Shown: positions 1 through 7,261 of the stretch, in pieces
Position numbering within the stretch: the first letter of the stretch is position 1
Layout of the letters: each line of letters begins with the position of its first letter
From: Clostridia bacterium
GTDB lineage: Bacteria; Bacillota_A; Clostridia; Oscillospirales; CAG-272
NCBI GenBank assembly: GCA_017529175.1
Contig: JAFXNX010000272.1
Coordinates: forward strand, 1 to 9,227
Direction: 5' to 3'
Length of the DNA stretch: 9,227 bases
Made by a program: the position numbers and the translations under genes
Notes under the pieces: model-generated
Told to the model about the DNA's origin: nothing
The model's input: only the letters and a program-made list of their open reading frames with translations
Databases searched by the model: none

Positions 1-906
1 TACGATGCAAGAGTTGCAGAGCTTCTGACGGGTTATAAATGGACCTCTCCTCTGTTTGACTTCGATAGAAAAGAAACCATCCCGGATCCCAGCAGACCCG
101 GAAGAACGAAGAAAGTCAACACAGACCTCCACGAAGAAGGTCAGATCTTGTTGATCAGCTTTACATATGACGCAACTTTGAACCCGAATAATGAAGACCT
201 CGAGATCAAGCTCTACGCAGACCCGATCGAAGGCGCTCTTCACTGCACAAGAGAAGGCTGGGAATACAGCAACGAGTGGATGAGCTACGATGCTTACGGC
301 TGTACCGTAGACGTTGCCGGCACTCCCGAACCGTGCCAGCACGAGTATGACGAAGGCGTCGTCACGACACAGCCTAAGTGTACCGAAAAGGGCGTGAAGA
401 CGTTCACTTGCACGAAGTGCGGCAATACATATACGGAAGATGTTGATGCTCTCGGACATGACTTCGCGGAAGAGTTCACAGTCGACGTAGAACCGACGAC
501 GACCGAACCCGGCAGCAAGTCGAGACACTGCTCGAGATGCGATGCGGTAACAGACGTAACTGAGATCCCGCCGATCACACCTCCCCCCGTGACCGAACCT
601 ACAATGACGATCTCAAGCGCTACCATCCAGAAGGGTGACGCTGAGGCTACGTTCGACGTAACTGTCACAGGCAACCCCGGAGTATTCTCCATCGAAGCAC
701 TTGTAATATACGATAAGGATATGAAGTACAAGGACTTTGTAAACGGAGAAGTATTCCCGATCGAAGCGATCGATCCGTCTCCGCTCGATCCCGACAGCGA
801 AGGAATGAAGGACATCGACGTTGATTCCGCTCTGAACAGAGTCGCATTCAAGGACGCTGATAAAGCATTCGAGGCTCAGGGCGTCGCTTATGCAGGAAAC
901 TCATGA
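1..906 (+). CDS. Secreted modular protein with cohesin-like and Cys/His-rich modules, N-terminal fragment (5' end outside window)
   Basis: The frame is open from the first base, so the true start lies to the left; an internal TTG at 148 is not a credible start. Codons 1-105 end a beta-rich module. Its pattern (GQILLISFTYD, then DLEIKLYADP, then CTVDVAG) matches the later GKLFSVTFD, YDIYIAYRP, GKLVVEG segment at 954-1115, so I read two tandem cohesin-like modules. Between them (334-555) are two short Cys/His units with a Cys at 334, CTKC near 409-420, GHDF near 457-468 and a second CSRC near 529-540. This is the C..H..C..C..GHxF type common in clostridial surface proteins. A Pro/Thr linker near 565-600 leads into the second module, starting near 600. 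The frame stops at TGA 904-906 inside that module, and the rest continues in another frame at 903. No catalytic domain is visible. It probably acts outside the cell as a scaffold or adhesion component, which is inference. Confidence 0.75.
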   Translation, partial: YDARVAELLTGYKWTSPLFDFDRKETIPDPSRPGRTKKVNTDLHEEGQILLISFTYDATLNPNNEDLEIKLYADPIEGALHCTREGWEYSNEWMSYDAYGCTVDVAGTPEPCQHEYDEGVVTTQPKCTEKGVKTFTCTKCGNTYTEDVDALGHDFAEEFTVDVEPTTTEPGSKSRHCSRCDAVTDVTEIPPITPPPVTEPTMTISSATIQKGDAEATFDVTVTGNPGVFSIEALVIYDKDMKYKDFVNGEVFPIEAIDPSPLDPDSEGMKDIDVDSALNRVAFKDADKAFEAQGVAYAGNS

Positions 907-1337
907 GCATCTTCACGTACGGCAACAAGAAGATCGAGAACAACTCCAACAACGGAAAACTCTTCTCCGTAACGTTCGACACGTCGGCTCTCAAAGCAGG
1001 CGAGTATGATATCTATATAGCATACAGACCCGCCAACGTACTTGCGGCTACAGATAACGATTCGGAAGTTGAAGTTCCGTTCGAACTCGTTCACGGCAAG
1101 CTGGTAGTTGAGGGAGAAGAGCCTCAGATCATGTACGGCGACGTTGATAACAACGGCGTTGTAAACCTCAAGGACGCAACTCTCATCAGACGTTACTACG
1201 TCGGCGGTTGGGGCGTTGACCTTGATATCACGGTAGCTGACGTCGACTGCAACGGCGTTGTAAACCTCAAGGACGCAACTCTCATCAGACGTTACTACGT
1301 CGGCGGTTGGGGCACGGTACTCGGTCCTCAGAACTAA
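903..1337 (+). CDS. C-terminal fragment: rest of cohesin-like module plus type I-like dockerin
   Basis: This 144-codon frame starts at an ATG that overlaps the previous TGA (ATGA), but there is no Shine-Dalgarno sequence before it. Residues 1-70 complete the cohesin-like fold begun in the previous frame. Residues 80-91 and 113-124 are two calcium-binding dockerin loops, DVDNNGVVNLKD and DVDCNGVVNLKD. Each has Asp at 1 and 3, Asn at 5 and 9 and Asp at 12, followed by an LIRRYYVGG helix. Dockerins bind cohesin modules on scaffoldins or the cell surface. I think this is not an independent gene but the second half of the protein starting left of the window, separated by a one-base loss near 895-903 (real or an assembly error). 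It ends at TAA 1335, before a shared terminator. The dockerin call is strong; the cohesin call rests on pattern. Confidence 0.7.
   Translation: MSIFTYGNKKIENNSNNGKLFSVTFDTSALKAGEYDIYIAYRPANVLAATDNDSEVEVPFELVHGKLVVEGEEPQIMYGDVDNNGVVNLKDATLIRRYYVGGWGVDLDITVADVDCNGVVNLKDATLIRRYYVGGWGTVLGPQN
1151..1214 (+). repeat. 64-bp perfect direct repeat, copy 1 (dockerin segment 1)
   Basis: The 64 bases from CAACGGCGTTG to GGTTGGGGC are identical to 1250-1313, 99 bp (33 codons) downstream. They encode the second part of the calcium loop and the following helix of dockerin segment 1. Dockerins are always twofold repeats, but perfect identity at third codon positions implies recent duplication or gene conversion. 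Confidence 0.95.
1250..1313 (+). repeat. 64-bp perfect direct repeat, copy 2 (dockerin segment 2)
   Basis: This is the exact copy of 1151-1214. Base-by-base comparison shows no mismatch; identity ends at 1249 (G against A) and 1314 (A against G). Confidence 0.95.
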
Positions 1338-1349
1338 AGAACAGTAAAT

Positions 1350-1388
1350 AAAACAGAATGGCCCTGCGCATCGGCGCAGGGCTGTTTT
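1350..1388. terminator. Bidirectional rho-independent terminator between convergent genes
   Basis: GCCCTGCGC (1361-1369) and GCGCAGGGC (1374-1382) form a perfect 9-bp GC-rich stem with loop ATCG. TGTTTT follows on the plus strand and AAAACAG precedes it, giving a T-tract on the minus strand too. It lies 24 bp after the dockerin gene and 20 bp after the SPFH gene stop on the other strand, so it probably serves both. Confidence 0.85.
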
Positions 1389-1402
1389 AACTTTACAGAG
1401 AT

Positions 1403-2215
1403 TTATTTTTCAGTCGTATCCGTGACGTCGTCTACGCTTATGAACGTGGACGCTCCGCCGGTGACTTTGGGAAGTACGCCGTCCCACTTTTCGAGCTTCT
1501 TGTAGTCAATGACGTTCTGGGTGATAGATTCGCTGATAATGCGGTTTGCGTCGGCTTCCGCCTGCGCCTTGATCCTGATCGTTTCCGCTTCCGCTTCCGC
1601 GTTCGTTATAGCCGTCTGCTTTTCGGTCTCCGCTTTCAGAAGCTGCTGTTGCGCGACCTGCTTTTCTTCGATCGCAGTGATGAACGCTTCCGAGAAGTCG
1701 AAGTTGATTATGTTGACGTCGGTGACGTACAGGCCTATGTCGTTGAGTTTCTCGTTGAGTCCGTTTACGAGTCCGTCTGAGATCAGCGCGCGGTTTGTAA
1801 CGCTCTGTTCCGCCGTGTACTGAGCGGTTATTGCTTTCAGCACTTCATTCACCGCGGGGGTGACGAGTACGGCTTCATAATCGGCTCCTATGTTCTTGTA
1901 GATGCTGTAGGACTTTGAGGTGTCGACTCTGTAGTTGATGGCGAGTATCGTCATTACGCTTTGAAGGTCTTTTGAAAACGCTTCCGTTTGCACCTCGAGC
2001 TTTACTATTCTGTTGTCGATCTCGACGCACTGCTGAACGAAGGGAACTTTAAAGTGTATACCCTCTTGAAGTACCGTTTCATTCACCTTTCCGAATGTTA
2101 CGATAACTCCCGTATGACCCGCCGATACTACCGTGAAGCTGTTGAGCAGGATTATCAGCGCGACTATCACGATGACAACGGGAAGAATCAGTTTCTTTGC
2201 GTTTGGTTTTTTCAT
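1403..2215 (-). CDS. SPFH/prohibitin-family membrane-anchored protein
   Basis: The protein has 270 residues. After a basic N-terminus (KKPNAKKL) there is one transmembrane segment (about residues 9-27), then the SPFH/prohibitin domain (about 29-190) with the typical AGHTGVIVTFGKV and EGIHFKVPF motifs. A coiled coil rich in Ala, Glu and Gln (about 183-230) follows, then a short acidic tail. Such proteins form large membrane-bound rings or microdomains that organise membrane proteins or proteases. It looks like a stand-alone prohibitin-type member; no NfeD or HflK partner is next to it. The start is set by GGAGGA at 2221-2226 (read on the minus strand), 5 bases before ATG. A perfect TATAAT lies 55 bp upstream. 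It diverges from xpt and ends at the shared terminator. The family is clear; the specific role is unknown. Confidence 0.88.
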   Translation of the reverse strand: MKKPNAKKLILPVVIVIVALIILLNSFTVVSAGHTGVIVTFGKVNETVLQEGIHFKVPFVQQCVEIDNRIVKLEVQTEAFSKDLQSVMTILAINYRVDTSKSYSIYKNIGADYEAVLVTPAVNEVLKAITAQYTAEQSVTNRALISDGLVNGLNEKLNDIGLYVTDVNIINFDFSEAFITAIEEKQVAQQQLLKAETEKQTAITNAEAEAETIRIKAQAEADANRIISESITQNVIDYKKLEKWDGVLPKVTGGASTFISVDDVTDTTEK

Positions 2216-2270
2216 TGTAATCCTCCGTAAATTTTTGGCCGAATGACTTTGCGTCTTCGTCTTTCCTTTT

Positions 2271-2276
2271 ATTATA
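2271..2276 (-). promoter_or_regulatory. -10 element for the SPFH gene
   Basis: The minus strand reads TATAAT here, 55 bp upstream of the SPFH start codon. I find no good -35 at 16-18 bp, so the element is plausible but only half supported. Confidence 0.35.
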
Positions 2277-2358
2277 ACGCATAATCGGGAGAAATATCGC
2301 GTATTTTTGCAAAAAGTATAAAAATCAGCGATTTTTTATTCTGTTATCGAATGAAATA

Positions 2359-2387
2359 TTGATTTGACGCGCCGTATGTGATAGAAT
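2359..2387 (+). promoter_or_regulatory. Extended -10 promoter for xpt
   Basis: TTGATT (2359-2364) is followed after 17 bp by TAGAAT (2382-2387), with TG at 2379-2380 making an extended -10. The start would fall near 2394, giving a leader of only about 23 bases. That leaves no room for the purine riboswitch that often precedes xpt. RBS GGAGG (2404-2408) sits 8 bases before the ATG. Confidence 0.6.
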
Positions 2388-2416
2388 ATTAAAATAAGTT
2401 TACGGAGGCAAAGATT

Positions 2417-2989
2417 ATGAAACTGCTTGAAGAAAGAATACTTAAAGACGGTACTTTTCTCGGAAACGATATATTGAAAGTAGATAATTTTCTCAATCAC
2501 CAGATTGACGTCGCGCTGATCGACGAGATGGGAAAAGAGTGGGCAAGACTATATGAGGGAACGCCCGTTAACAAGATACTGACGGTAGAAGCGTCCGGTA
2601 TCGGGATCGCCTGCATCGCGTCGCGCCATTTCGGAAACGCGCCGGTGCTGTTTGCCAAAAAATCAAAGACTTCAAACATCGGAAACGATTTCTATACTGC
2701 GAAAGCGTATTCATTTACGCACGGAAACGTTAACGACATTATCGTTTCAAAGAAATATCTTTCCGCGGATGACAACGTTTTGATAATAGACGATTTTCTT
2801 GCCAACGGAGAGGCGCTCCTTGCGCTCGTTTCGATCTGTAACGCCGCCGGCGCGACTGTTGCCGGAGTCGGGATCGCGATCGAAAAATGGTATCAGGGAG
2901 GCGGCGACAAGATAAGGAGCATGGGTATCAGAGTCGAGTCGCTCGCAAAGATAAAGAGCATGAACGGCTCCGATATTGAATTCGTTTAA
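2417..2989 (+). CDS. xpt: Xanthine phosphoribosyltransferase
   Basis: This 190-residue cytosolic enzyme transfers ribose phosphate from PRPP to xanthine, giving XMP for guanine nucleotide salvage (EC 2.4.2.22). The sequence matches the Bacillus-type Xpt family along its length. KVDNFLNHQID (21-31) is the family N-terminal signature, and TVEASGIG (57-64) is the phosphate-loop region. VLIIDDFLANGEA (121-133) is the PRPP-binding motif with its acidic pair, and GVGIAIEK (150-157) and RVESLAKI (172-179) complete the fold. The length is normal for the family. ATG has GGAGG 8 bases upstream and its own promoter. No purine permease or riboswitch is adjacent, unlike in many Firmicutes, so guanine control may be absent here or work differently. 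Its stop overlaps the convergent hydrolase stop by 4 bp and no separate terminator is seen. Confidence 0.95.
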   Translation: MKLLEERILKDGTFLGNDILKVDNFLNHQIDVALIDEMGKEWARLYEGTPVNKILTVEASGIGIACIASRHFGNAPVLFAKKSKTSNIGNDFYTAKAYSFTHGNVNDIIVSKKYLSADDNVLIIDDFLANGEALLALVSICNAAGATVAGVGIAIEKWYQGGGDKIRSMGIRVESLAKIKSMNGSDIEFV

Positions 2990-3456
2990 GGCTTTGCGAA
3001 AACGAGTCCGTCGACTTCTATCGTCTTTGTGACGATGTCGCTCCTCGGATCGTTGTCGAAAAAACAGAAGAGCGCGCCGCACGTCGGGTCGATCCCTTCT
3101 GCGCAGATAAGACGCACGAGAAGCAGATAGCTCTTCAGCTCGGACGCGTCGACGTCTTTCTCTATCGACTCTTTTGACGCAAAAAGAAACGCGCCGGGCT
3201 CATATACGGTGCCTTGCGCGGTATCGGGCAGATACTCGTCCTTCATCCTGTTGAAGAGCATCGAGCAGACGCATATTTTAATTAAGAAGTTTTCATCTTT
3301 CGCTTCCGCCCTTACCGCGCGCGCTATCAGTTCCTCGTCGCTTTCCGACAGCTCGATGCCTGAGTAATCCGCGCGGTACCGTTCGCCCTTTGCGCGCTGC
3401 GCGGGAAACGATGCGAAAAGCGACAGAATGACCAAACAAGTGATAAGTTTTTTCAT
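2986..3456 (-). CDS. Secreted SleB/CwlJ-like cell wall hydrolase
   Basis: The protein has 156 residues from the chosen ATG. It begins with a signal peptide (MKKLITCLVILSLFASFPAQ) and has a Hydrolase_2 (SleB-type) domain from about residue 34. ELIARAVRAEA carries the family's conserved glutamate, followed by VCSMLFNRMKDEYLPDT, VYEPGAFLFA and DPTCGALFCFF, which correspond to the NRV, YxPGQF and DPTGGALYF motifs. Relatives cleave peptidoglycan as lytic transglycosylases, for example in spore cortex breakdown. It lacks a peptidoglycan-binding domain, so it may be a vegetative wall enzyme. An in-frame ATG at 3504 and a TTG at 3516 would add 16 or 20 residues, but they would place sequence before the signal peptide, so 3456 is preferred despite a weak RBS. 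The gene diverges from holA. Confidence 0.8.
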   Translation of the reverse strand: MKKLITCLVILSLFASFPAQRAKGERYRADYSGIELSESDEELIARAVRAEAKDENFLIKICVCSMLFNRMKDEYLPDTAQGTVYEPGAFLFASKESIEKDVDASELKSYLLLVRLICAEGIDPTCGALFCFFDNDPRSDIVTKTIEVDGLVFAKP

Positions 3457-3485
3457 AATAATAGTTTTTCCCGTATTTGCGGATT

Positions 3486-3491
3486 TATAAT
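3486..3491 (+). promoter_or_regulatory. -10 element for the holA operon
   Basis: A perfect TATAAT lies 50 bp before the holA ATG, inside the 85-bp divergent spacer. The -35 region is only T-rich (near 3465-3470). The reverse strand here reads TATAAA, so promoters for both divergent genes may overlap. RBS GGAAAGGA (3528-3535) is 6 bases before the ATG. Confidence 0.45.
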
Positions 3492-3541
3492 AAGAATGAA
3501 GCATTTTTAAATTCAATGCGCTTCACCGGAAAGGATATGCG

Positions 3542-4600
3542 ATGACCGATAAAGAATTCAGAGCCGAGATAAAGAACGGTCTTTCGGGCGGTTATTTTGT
3601 CTTCGGCGACGAAGATTATATAAAAAAACATATCGTCGATCTCGCGGTAAAATCAGTTGTCGGAGACGACGATTTTTCAAGTGTGAATATTCTTGAAAAC
3701 GATGAGAATTCGTTTGACGTATCGTTCGTTTTTGACGCGGTGAGCGCTGTTCCGATGATGGCGGAAAAGTGCGCGGCGCTTTGCAGAGTACGGTACAGCG
3801 AGCTCAAGGAGAGCGAGAAAGAAGGCGTCCTTGCGGCGCTCGGAACGCTTAAAGATAATCCTTCGGTCGTTTTCATAATGGTCATTCCTTCGGGGTATTT
3901 CAACGAGGGCGACCTTAAGAAAGGAAAACCTTCCGCTGACTATAAAGCGCTTGAAAAGTATCTTGCGCCGGTCGCGTGTCCTTATCAGACGCCCGCGGTG
4001 CTCAAAAAATGGGTCGAGAAGCATTTTGCCTCCGACGGACTCAGAGTGACTTACGATGCGCTCGATTATATGATAGATACCGTCGGAAGCGATATGAATT
4101 TCCTGCTTCGCGAGACGGAAAAGGTCGCGTGTTTTGCGATGGCGTCCGGCTCGGATACCGTAGACCGAAAAACGGTCGAGACCGTTTGCTCGGAAGCGGG
4201 CGAACTTGACGCTTTCGCGCTCTCCGGCGCTATCGTGTCGGGAGACCGTGAAGGTGCGCTTTCCGCCCTTCGCGAATGCCGCGATAAACGGCAGAAACCT
4301 CAGTACGTGATAGCGAGAATGACGTCCGAGTTTATGAATATGTTCTCCGTTTCCGTCTGTATGAACAGCGGTATGGTGAAAGACGAGATATCGAAAAAAC
4401 TCGGGATACACGAATACAGAGTCGGAAAGTATATGGCGGCGCTGAAGGATACTGAAGTTGCCGCTGTCAGAGCGGTGATAGAACGCGCGGTCGAGATAGA
4501 CAACGCGCTTAAGACTTCGGGCGGAGGATTCGATCTGCTCGAAAGATTCGTTTGCACGATACCGGCAAAAAAGAGGAGCGGGGGCGGATATGGAAGATAA
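3542..4600 (+). CDS. holA: DNA polymerase III subunit delta
   Basis: This 352-residue protein is the delta subunit of the clamp loader, which opens the sliding clamp ring and loads it on primed DNA. The N-terminal GGYFVFGDEDYIKKH (16-30) is the family signature. VVFIMVIP (110-117) lies in the first domain. A Cys/Pro/Tyr stretch near 142-148 leads to domain II, with KKWVEKHF and FLLRETEKVACFA. The C-terminal helical domain III (about 215-345) includes AFALSGAIVSGDREGALSAL and ends with LLERFVC. The length is usual for Gram-positive HolA. The last 15 residues are a Gly/Arg/Lys tail. It is the first gene of a three-gene operon, and its end overlaps the next start by 11 bp, which suggests translational coupling. 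The family call is firm from overall pattern. Confidence 0.92.
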   Translation: MTDKEFRAEIKNGLSGGYFVFGDEDYIKKHIVDLAVKSVVGDDDFSSVNILENDENSFDVSFVFDAVSAVPMMAEKCAALCRVRYSELKESEKEGVLAALGTLKDNPSVVFIMVIPSGYFNEGDLKKGKPSADYKALEKYLAPVACPYQTPAVLKKWVEKHFASDGLRVTYDALDYMIDTVGSDMNFLLRETEKVACFAMASGSDTVDRKTVETVCSEAGELDAFALSGAIVSGDREGALSALRECRDKRQKPQYVIARMTSEFMNMFSVSVCMNSGMVKDEISKKLGIHEYRVGKYMAALKDTEVAAVRAVIERAVEIDNALKTSGGGFDLLERFVCTIPAKKRSGGGYGR

Positions 4601-5216
4601 GATAAAAATCCCCGTGCCGGTGATAGTTGAAGGCAAATACGACAAGATGAAGCTCTCGTCGGTGATAGACGCCGATATCATAACGACTGACGGTTTCGGT
4701 ATATTCAAGAAAAGCGAAAAGATAAGTCTCATAAAACGCTTGTCCGAGAACGGTATAGTTCTGCTTTGCGACAGCGACGGCGCAGGCGGCGTTATAAGAC
4801 GGTATGTTATGAGCGCCGTGCCGAAGGAGAGGATATATAATCTTTATATCCCGCAGATAGAAGGCAAGGAGAGAAGAAAGAGCGCCCCTTCAAAAGAGGG
4901 GACTCTCGGCGTCGAAGGGATGGACGAAGAACTTCTTGCAAAGCTGTTTCGGGATTTTTTGCGTTCTTACGAAAAGGAACACGGCAGAACGGACCGCTTC
5001 GAGCGCAAAGACGCGATAACAAAAGCCGATCTTTACGAGTACGGCTTTACTGGCAAAAAGAACAGCTCGTCCCTTCGCGACGCGCTGTCGGTAAAATTCG
5101 GCCTGCCGAAGGGAATGACGTCCGGCGCGCTTCTCGGCGCACTGAGACTTCTGACAGACCGTGACGGCTATATTGAGGCGGCAGAAGAGATCGTCCGAGA
5201 CATGGCGGAGGTGTGA
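4590..5216 (+). CDS. RNase M5-like Toprim protein with C-terminal DUF4093
   Basis: The protein has 208 residues. The N-terminal Toprim domain (about 9-110) shows VIVEGKYD with Glu14, TTDGFGIF, and LLCDSDGAGG with Asp61 and Asp63. These are the acidic residues that bind metal in Toprim nucleases and primases. The following motif, KERRKSAPSKEGTLGVEGM, is typical of RNase M5 and its clostridial relatives; RNase M5 matures 5S rRNA precursors. The C-terminal half (about 115-208) matches the helical DUF4093 region found after this domain in Clostridia. I withhold the symbol rnmV because the classical enzyme lacks this exact tail and usually sits beside ksgA, not holA. The ATG at 4590 lies inside the end of holA, with GAGGAG at 4573-4578 and GGCGG nearer. 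It is probably cytosolic and co-transcribed with its neighbours. Confidence 0.82.
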   Translation: MEDKIKIPVPVIVEGKYDKMKLSSVIDADIITTDGFGIFKKSEKISLIKRLSENGIVLLCDSDGAGGVIRRYVMSAVPKERIYNLYIPQIEGKERRKSAPSKEGTLGVEGMDEELLAKLFRDFLRSYEKEHGRTDRFERKDAITKADLYEYGFTGKKNSSSLRDALSVKFGLPKGMTSGALLGALRLLTDRDGYIEAAEEIVRDMAEV

Positions 5217-5218
5217 AT

Positions 5219-7162
5219 ATGGCGCATGGATTTTTGCCGGTAACTCCGGAAGAGGTCGCCGCGCTCGGGCGCGGCGCACCGGATTTCGTATACGTGTCGG
5301 GCGACGCTTACGTCGATCACCCGTCGTTCGGACCCGCGATCATCACGAGAGTCCTTGAGGATGCGGGATACGTCGTCGCGATCCTCGCACAGCCCGATTA
5401 CAAGTCGTGTGAGGAATTCAAGAAATTCGGAAAACCGCGTCTCGGATTCCTCGTTTCCGCGGGGAATATCGACTCGATGGTCGCGCACTATACCGTCTCA
5501 AAAAAGAAAAGAAGCAACGATTATTACACTCCGGGCGGAAAGGCGGGGCGCCGTCCCGACCGCGCGGTCATCGTTTACTGCAACAGAATAAGAGAAGCGT
5601 ACGGGGACGTGCCGATAATCATCGGCGGGCTTGAAGCATCCCTTCGCAGATTCGCTCACTATGATTACTGGGACGATAAGGTAAGACGCAGCATACTCGT
5701 CGACAGCCGCGCGGACATTCTTGAATACGGAATGGGAGAGGCGACGACACTCAGGGTGGCATCACTTCTCGCAAAGGGCGTTCCGGTAAAGAAAATACAC
5801 GACGTCAGAGGAACGGTATATCTCACTTCCCGCGGCGATAAACTTCATTTTCCCGCGGCAGCGGGGTATGACGAGCGCGGTGAGGCGTCAGGGTACGACT
5901 ACGACGAGCTGAAGAGCGACAAGGCGTCATACGCCGCGTCATTCGCCGTTCAGTACAAGAACAACGACGCGGTGAGCGGAAAGGCGGTCGTTGAGTATTA
6001 CGGCGACCGTATGCTCGTGCAGAATCCGCCGATGCCGCCGCTTGAAACGGAAGAGCTTGACAGAGTTTACGCGCTGCCGTATATGAGGACTTATCATCCG
6101 ATGTATGAGGCGGAAGGCGGAGTTCCCGCTATATCTGAGGTCAGGTTTTCCATAACTCACAACAGAGGATGCTTCGGAGAGTGCAATTTCTGCGCGCTGA
6201 CGTATCACCAGGGCAGAAGCGTCCGCGCAAGGAGCGTCGAGTCTGTAGTGAAGGAAGCGGAGCTTATTTCAAAACTGCCCGATTTCAAGGGATACATTCA
6301 CGATATAGGCGGACCGACTGCGAATTTCAGGCACCCCGCCTGCAAGAAACAGCTTGAGCACGGCGTCTGCACAAACAGAAGATGCCTTACGCCGACGCCA
6401 TGCCCGAATCTTGACGCCGACCACTCCGAGTACGTGGAGCTGCTCGACCGCGTCAGCGCGCTGCCGGGGATCAAAAAGGTATTTATCCGCTCCGGTATCA
6501 GGTATGACTATATGCTGGCAAGCCGAGACGAGACGTTTTTCAAGCAGCTTGTAACAAAGCATACGAGCGGGCAGCTTAAGGTCGCGCCGGAGCACTGTTC
6601 GTCGCACGTTCTCGCCTGCATGGGAAAACCGGATATTGCCGTCTATGACAAATTCAGACGCCGTTTCTTTGAGATAAGCCGCGAAGCGGGGCTTGAGCAG
6701 TTCCTCGTGCCCTATCTTATGTCAAGTCATCCGGGAAGCCGTTTGCAGGACGCCGTCGAGCTTGCGGTGTATATGAAAAAAATAAAGCTGAATCCCGAGC
6801 AGGTGCAGGACTTTTATCCGACGCCCGGCACCGCGTCGACCGTGATGTACTATACGGGAATTGATCCGTTGAGCGGGAAAAAAGTATACTGCGCGACGGA
6901 TTATCATGAAAAGAAACTCCAAAGGGCGCTCTTGCAGTATTATAAAAAAGAGAACGCGCCTCTCGTAAGAGAAGCGCTCGTCAAGTGCCGCAGAGAAGAC
7001 CTGATAGGATACGGTCCTGATTGCCTTGTTAGGCCGGGATCCGCGGAGAAAAACTATAAGAATAATCATACCGCGCCTCGCAAAGACTTCGGAAAAGGCG
7101 CCGGCGCCGGCGCGAAAGGCCATGCGCGAAATAATAAAAATAATAAACGAAAGAAAAAATGA
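5219..7162 (+). CDS. YgiQ-family radical SAM protein
   Basis: The protein has 647 residues from ATG 5219. The N-terminal half (about 1-300) carries the YgiQ/UPF0313 signatures MAHGFLPVT, YVSGDAYVDHPSFG, YYTPGGKAGRRPDRA and IIGGLEASLRRFAHYDYWDD, with a B12-binding-like fold suggested by family. Cys318, Cys322 and Cys325 (CFGECNFC) are the radical SAM CxxxCxxC ligands for a 4Fe-4S cluster. The C-terminal region holds QVQDFYPTPGTASTVMYYTG and ends in a 30-residue Lys/Asn/Gly-rich tail from about 615. The substrate of the family is unknown. A GTG at 5213 is in frame, but GGAGG at 5207-5211 lies 7 bases before ATG 5219 and only 1 base before the GTG, so ATG is chosen. It starts 2 bases after the Toprim gene and closes the operon. 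The basic tail may bind nucleic acid, which is inference. Confidence 0.93.
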   Translation: MAHGFLPVTPEEVAALGRGAPDFVYVSGDAYVDHPSFGPAIITRVLEDAGYVVAILAQPDYKSCEEFKKFGKPRLGFLVSAGNIDSMVAHYTVSKKKRSNDYYTPGGKAGRRPDRAVIVYCNRIREAYGDVPIIIGGLEASLRRFAHYDYWDDKVRRSILVDSRADILEYGMGEATTLRVASLLAKGVPVKKIHDVRGTVYLTSRGDKLHFPAAAGYDERGEASGYDYDELKSDKASYAASFAVQYKNNDAVSGKAVVEYYGDRMLVQNPPMPPLETEELDRVYALPYMRTYHPMYEAEGGVPAISEVRFSITHNRGCFGECNFCALTYHQGRSVRARSVESVVKEAELISKLPDFKGYIHDIGGPTANFRHPACKKQLEHGVCTNRRCLTPTPCPNLDADHSEYVELLDRVSALPGIKKVFIRSGIRYDYMLASRDETFFKQLVTKHTSGQLKVAPEHCSSHVLACMGKPDIAVYDKFRRRFFEISREAGLEQFLVPYLMSSHPGSRLQDAVELAVYMKKIKLNPEQVQDFYPTPGTASTVMYYTGIDPLSGKKVYCATDYHEKKLQRALLQYYKKENAPLVREALVKCRREDLIGYGPDCLVRPGSAEKNYKNNHTAPRKDFGKGAGAGAKGHARNNKNNKRKKK

Positions 7163-7206
7163 GGCGCGCATGAATTAAATCCCGATTTCGGAATATAATA
7201 CTATTG

Positions 7207-7261
7207 AACGGTAAAAGACGGTTCACCGCAGAGGGCAAACGGGGTCCCGTCTTTCTCCGTT
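7207..7261. repeat. Imperfect inverted repeat (13 of 15 paired)
   Basis: AACGGTAAAAGACGG (7207-7221) pairs with CCGTCTTTCTCCGTT (7247-7261), with two mismatches and a 25-base loop. It starts 44 bp after the ygiQ stop and just after a TATAAT at 7194-7199. Part of its loop, AACGGGGTC (7238-7246), also pairs with GACCCCGTT at 7319-7327, so the region can take alternative folds. Confidence 0.6.

Noticed and set aside
294..851. Minus-strand frame of 185 codons opposite the modular protein
   Set aside because: The plus strand carries clear domain motifs; the minus frame has Ser/Val-rich shadow composition.
3677..4732. Open minus-strand frame of 351 codons antisense to holA and the Toprim gene
   Set aside because: It is a compositional shadow: it is Arg/His-rich, has no family resemblance, and lies opposite two well-supported genes.
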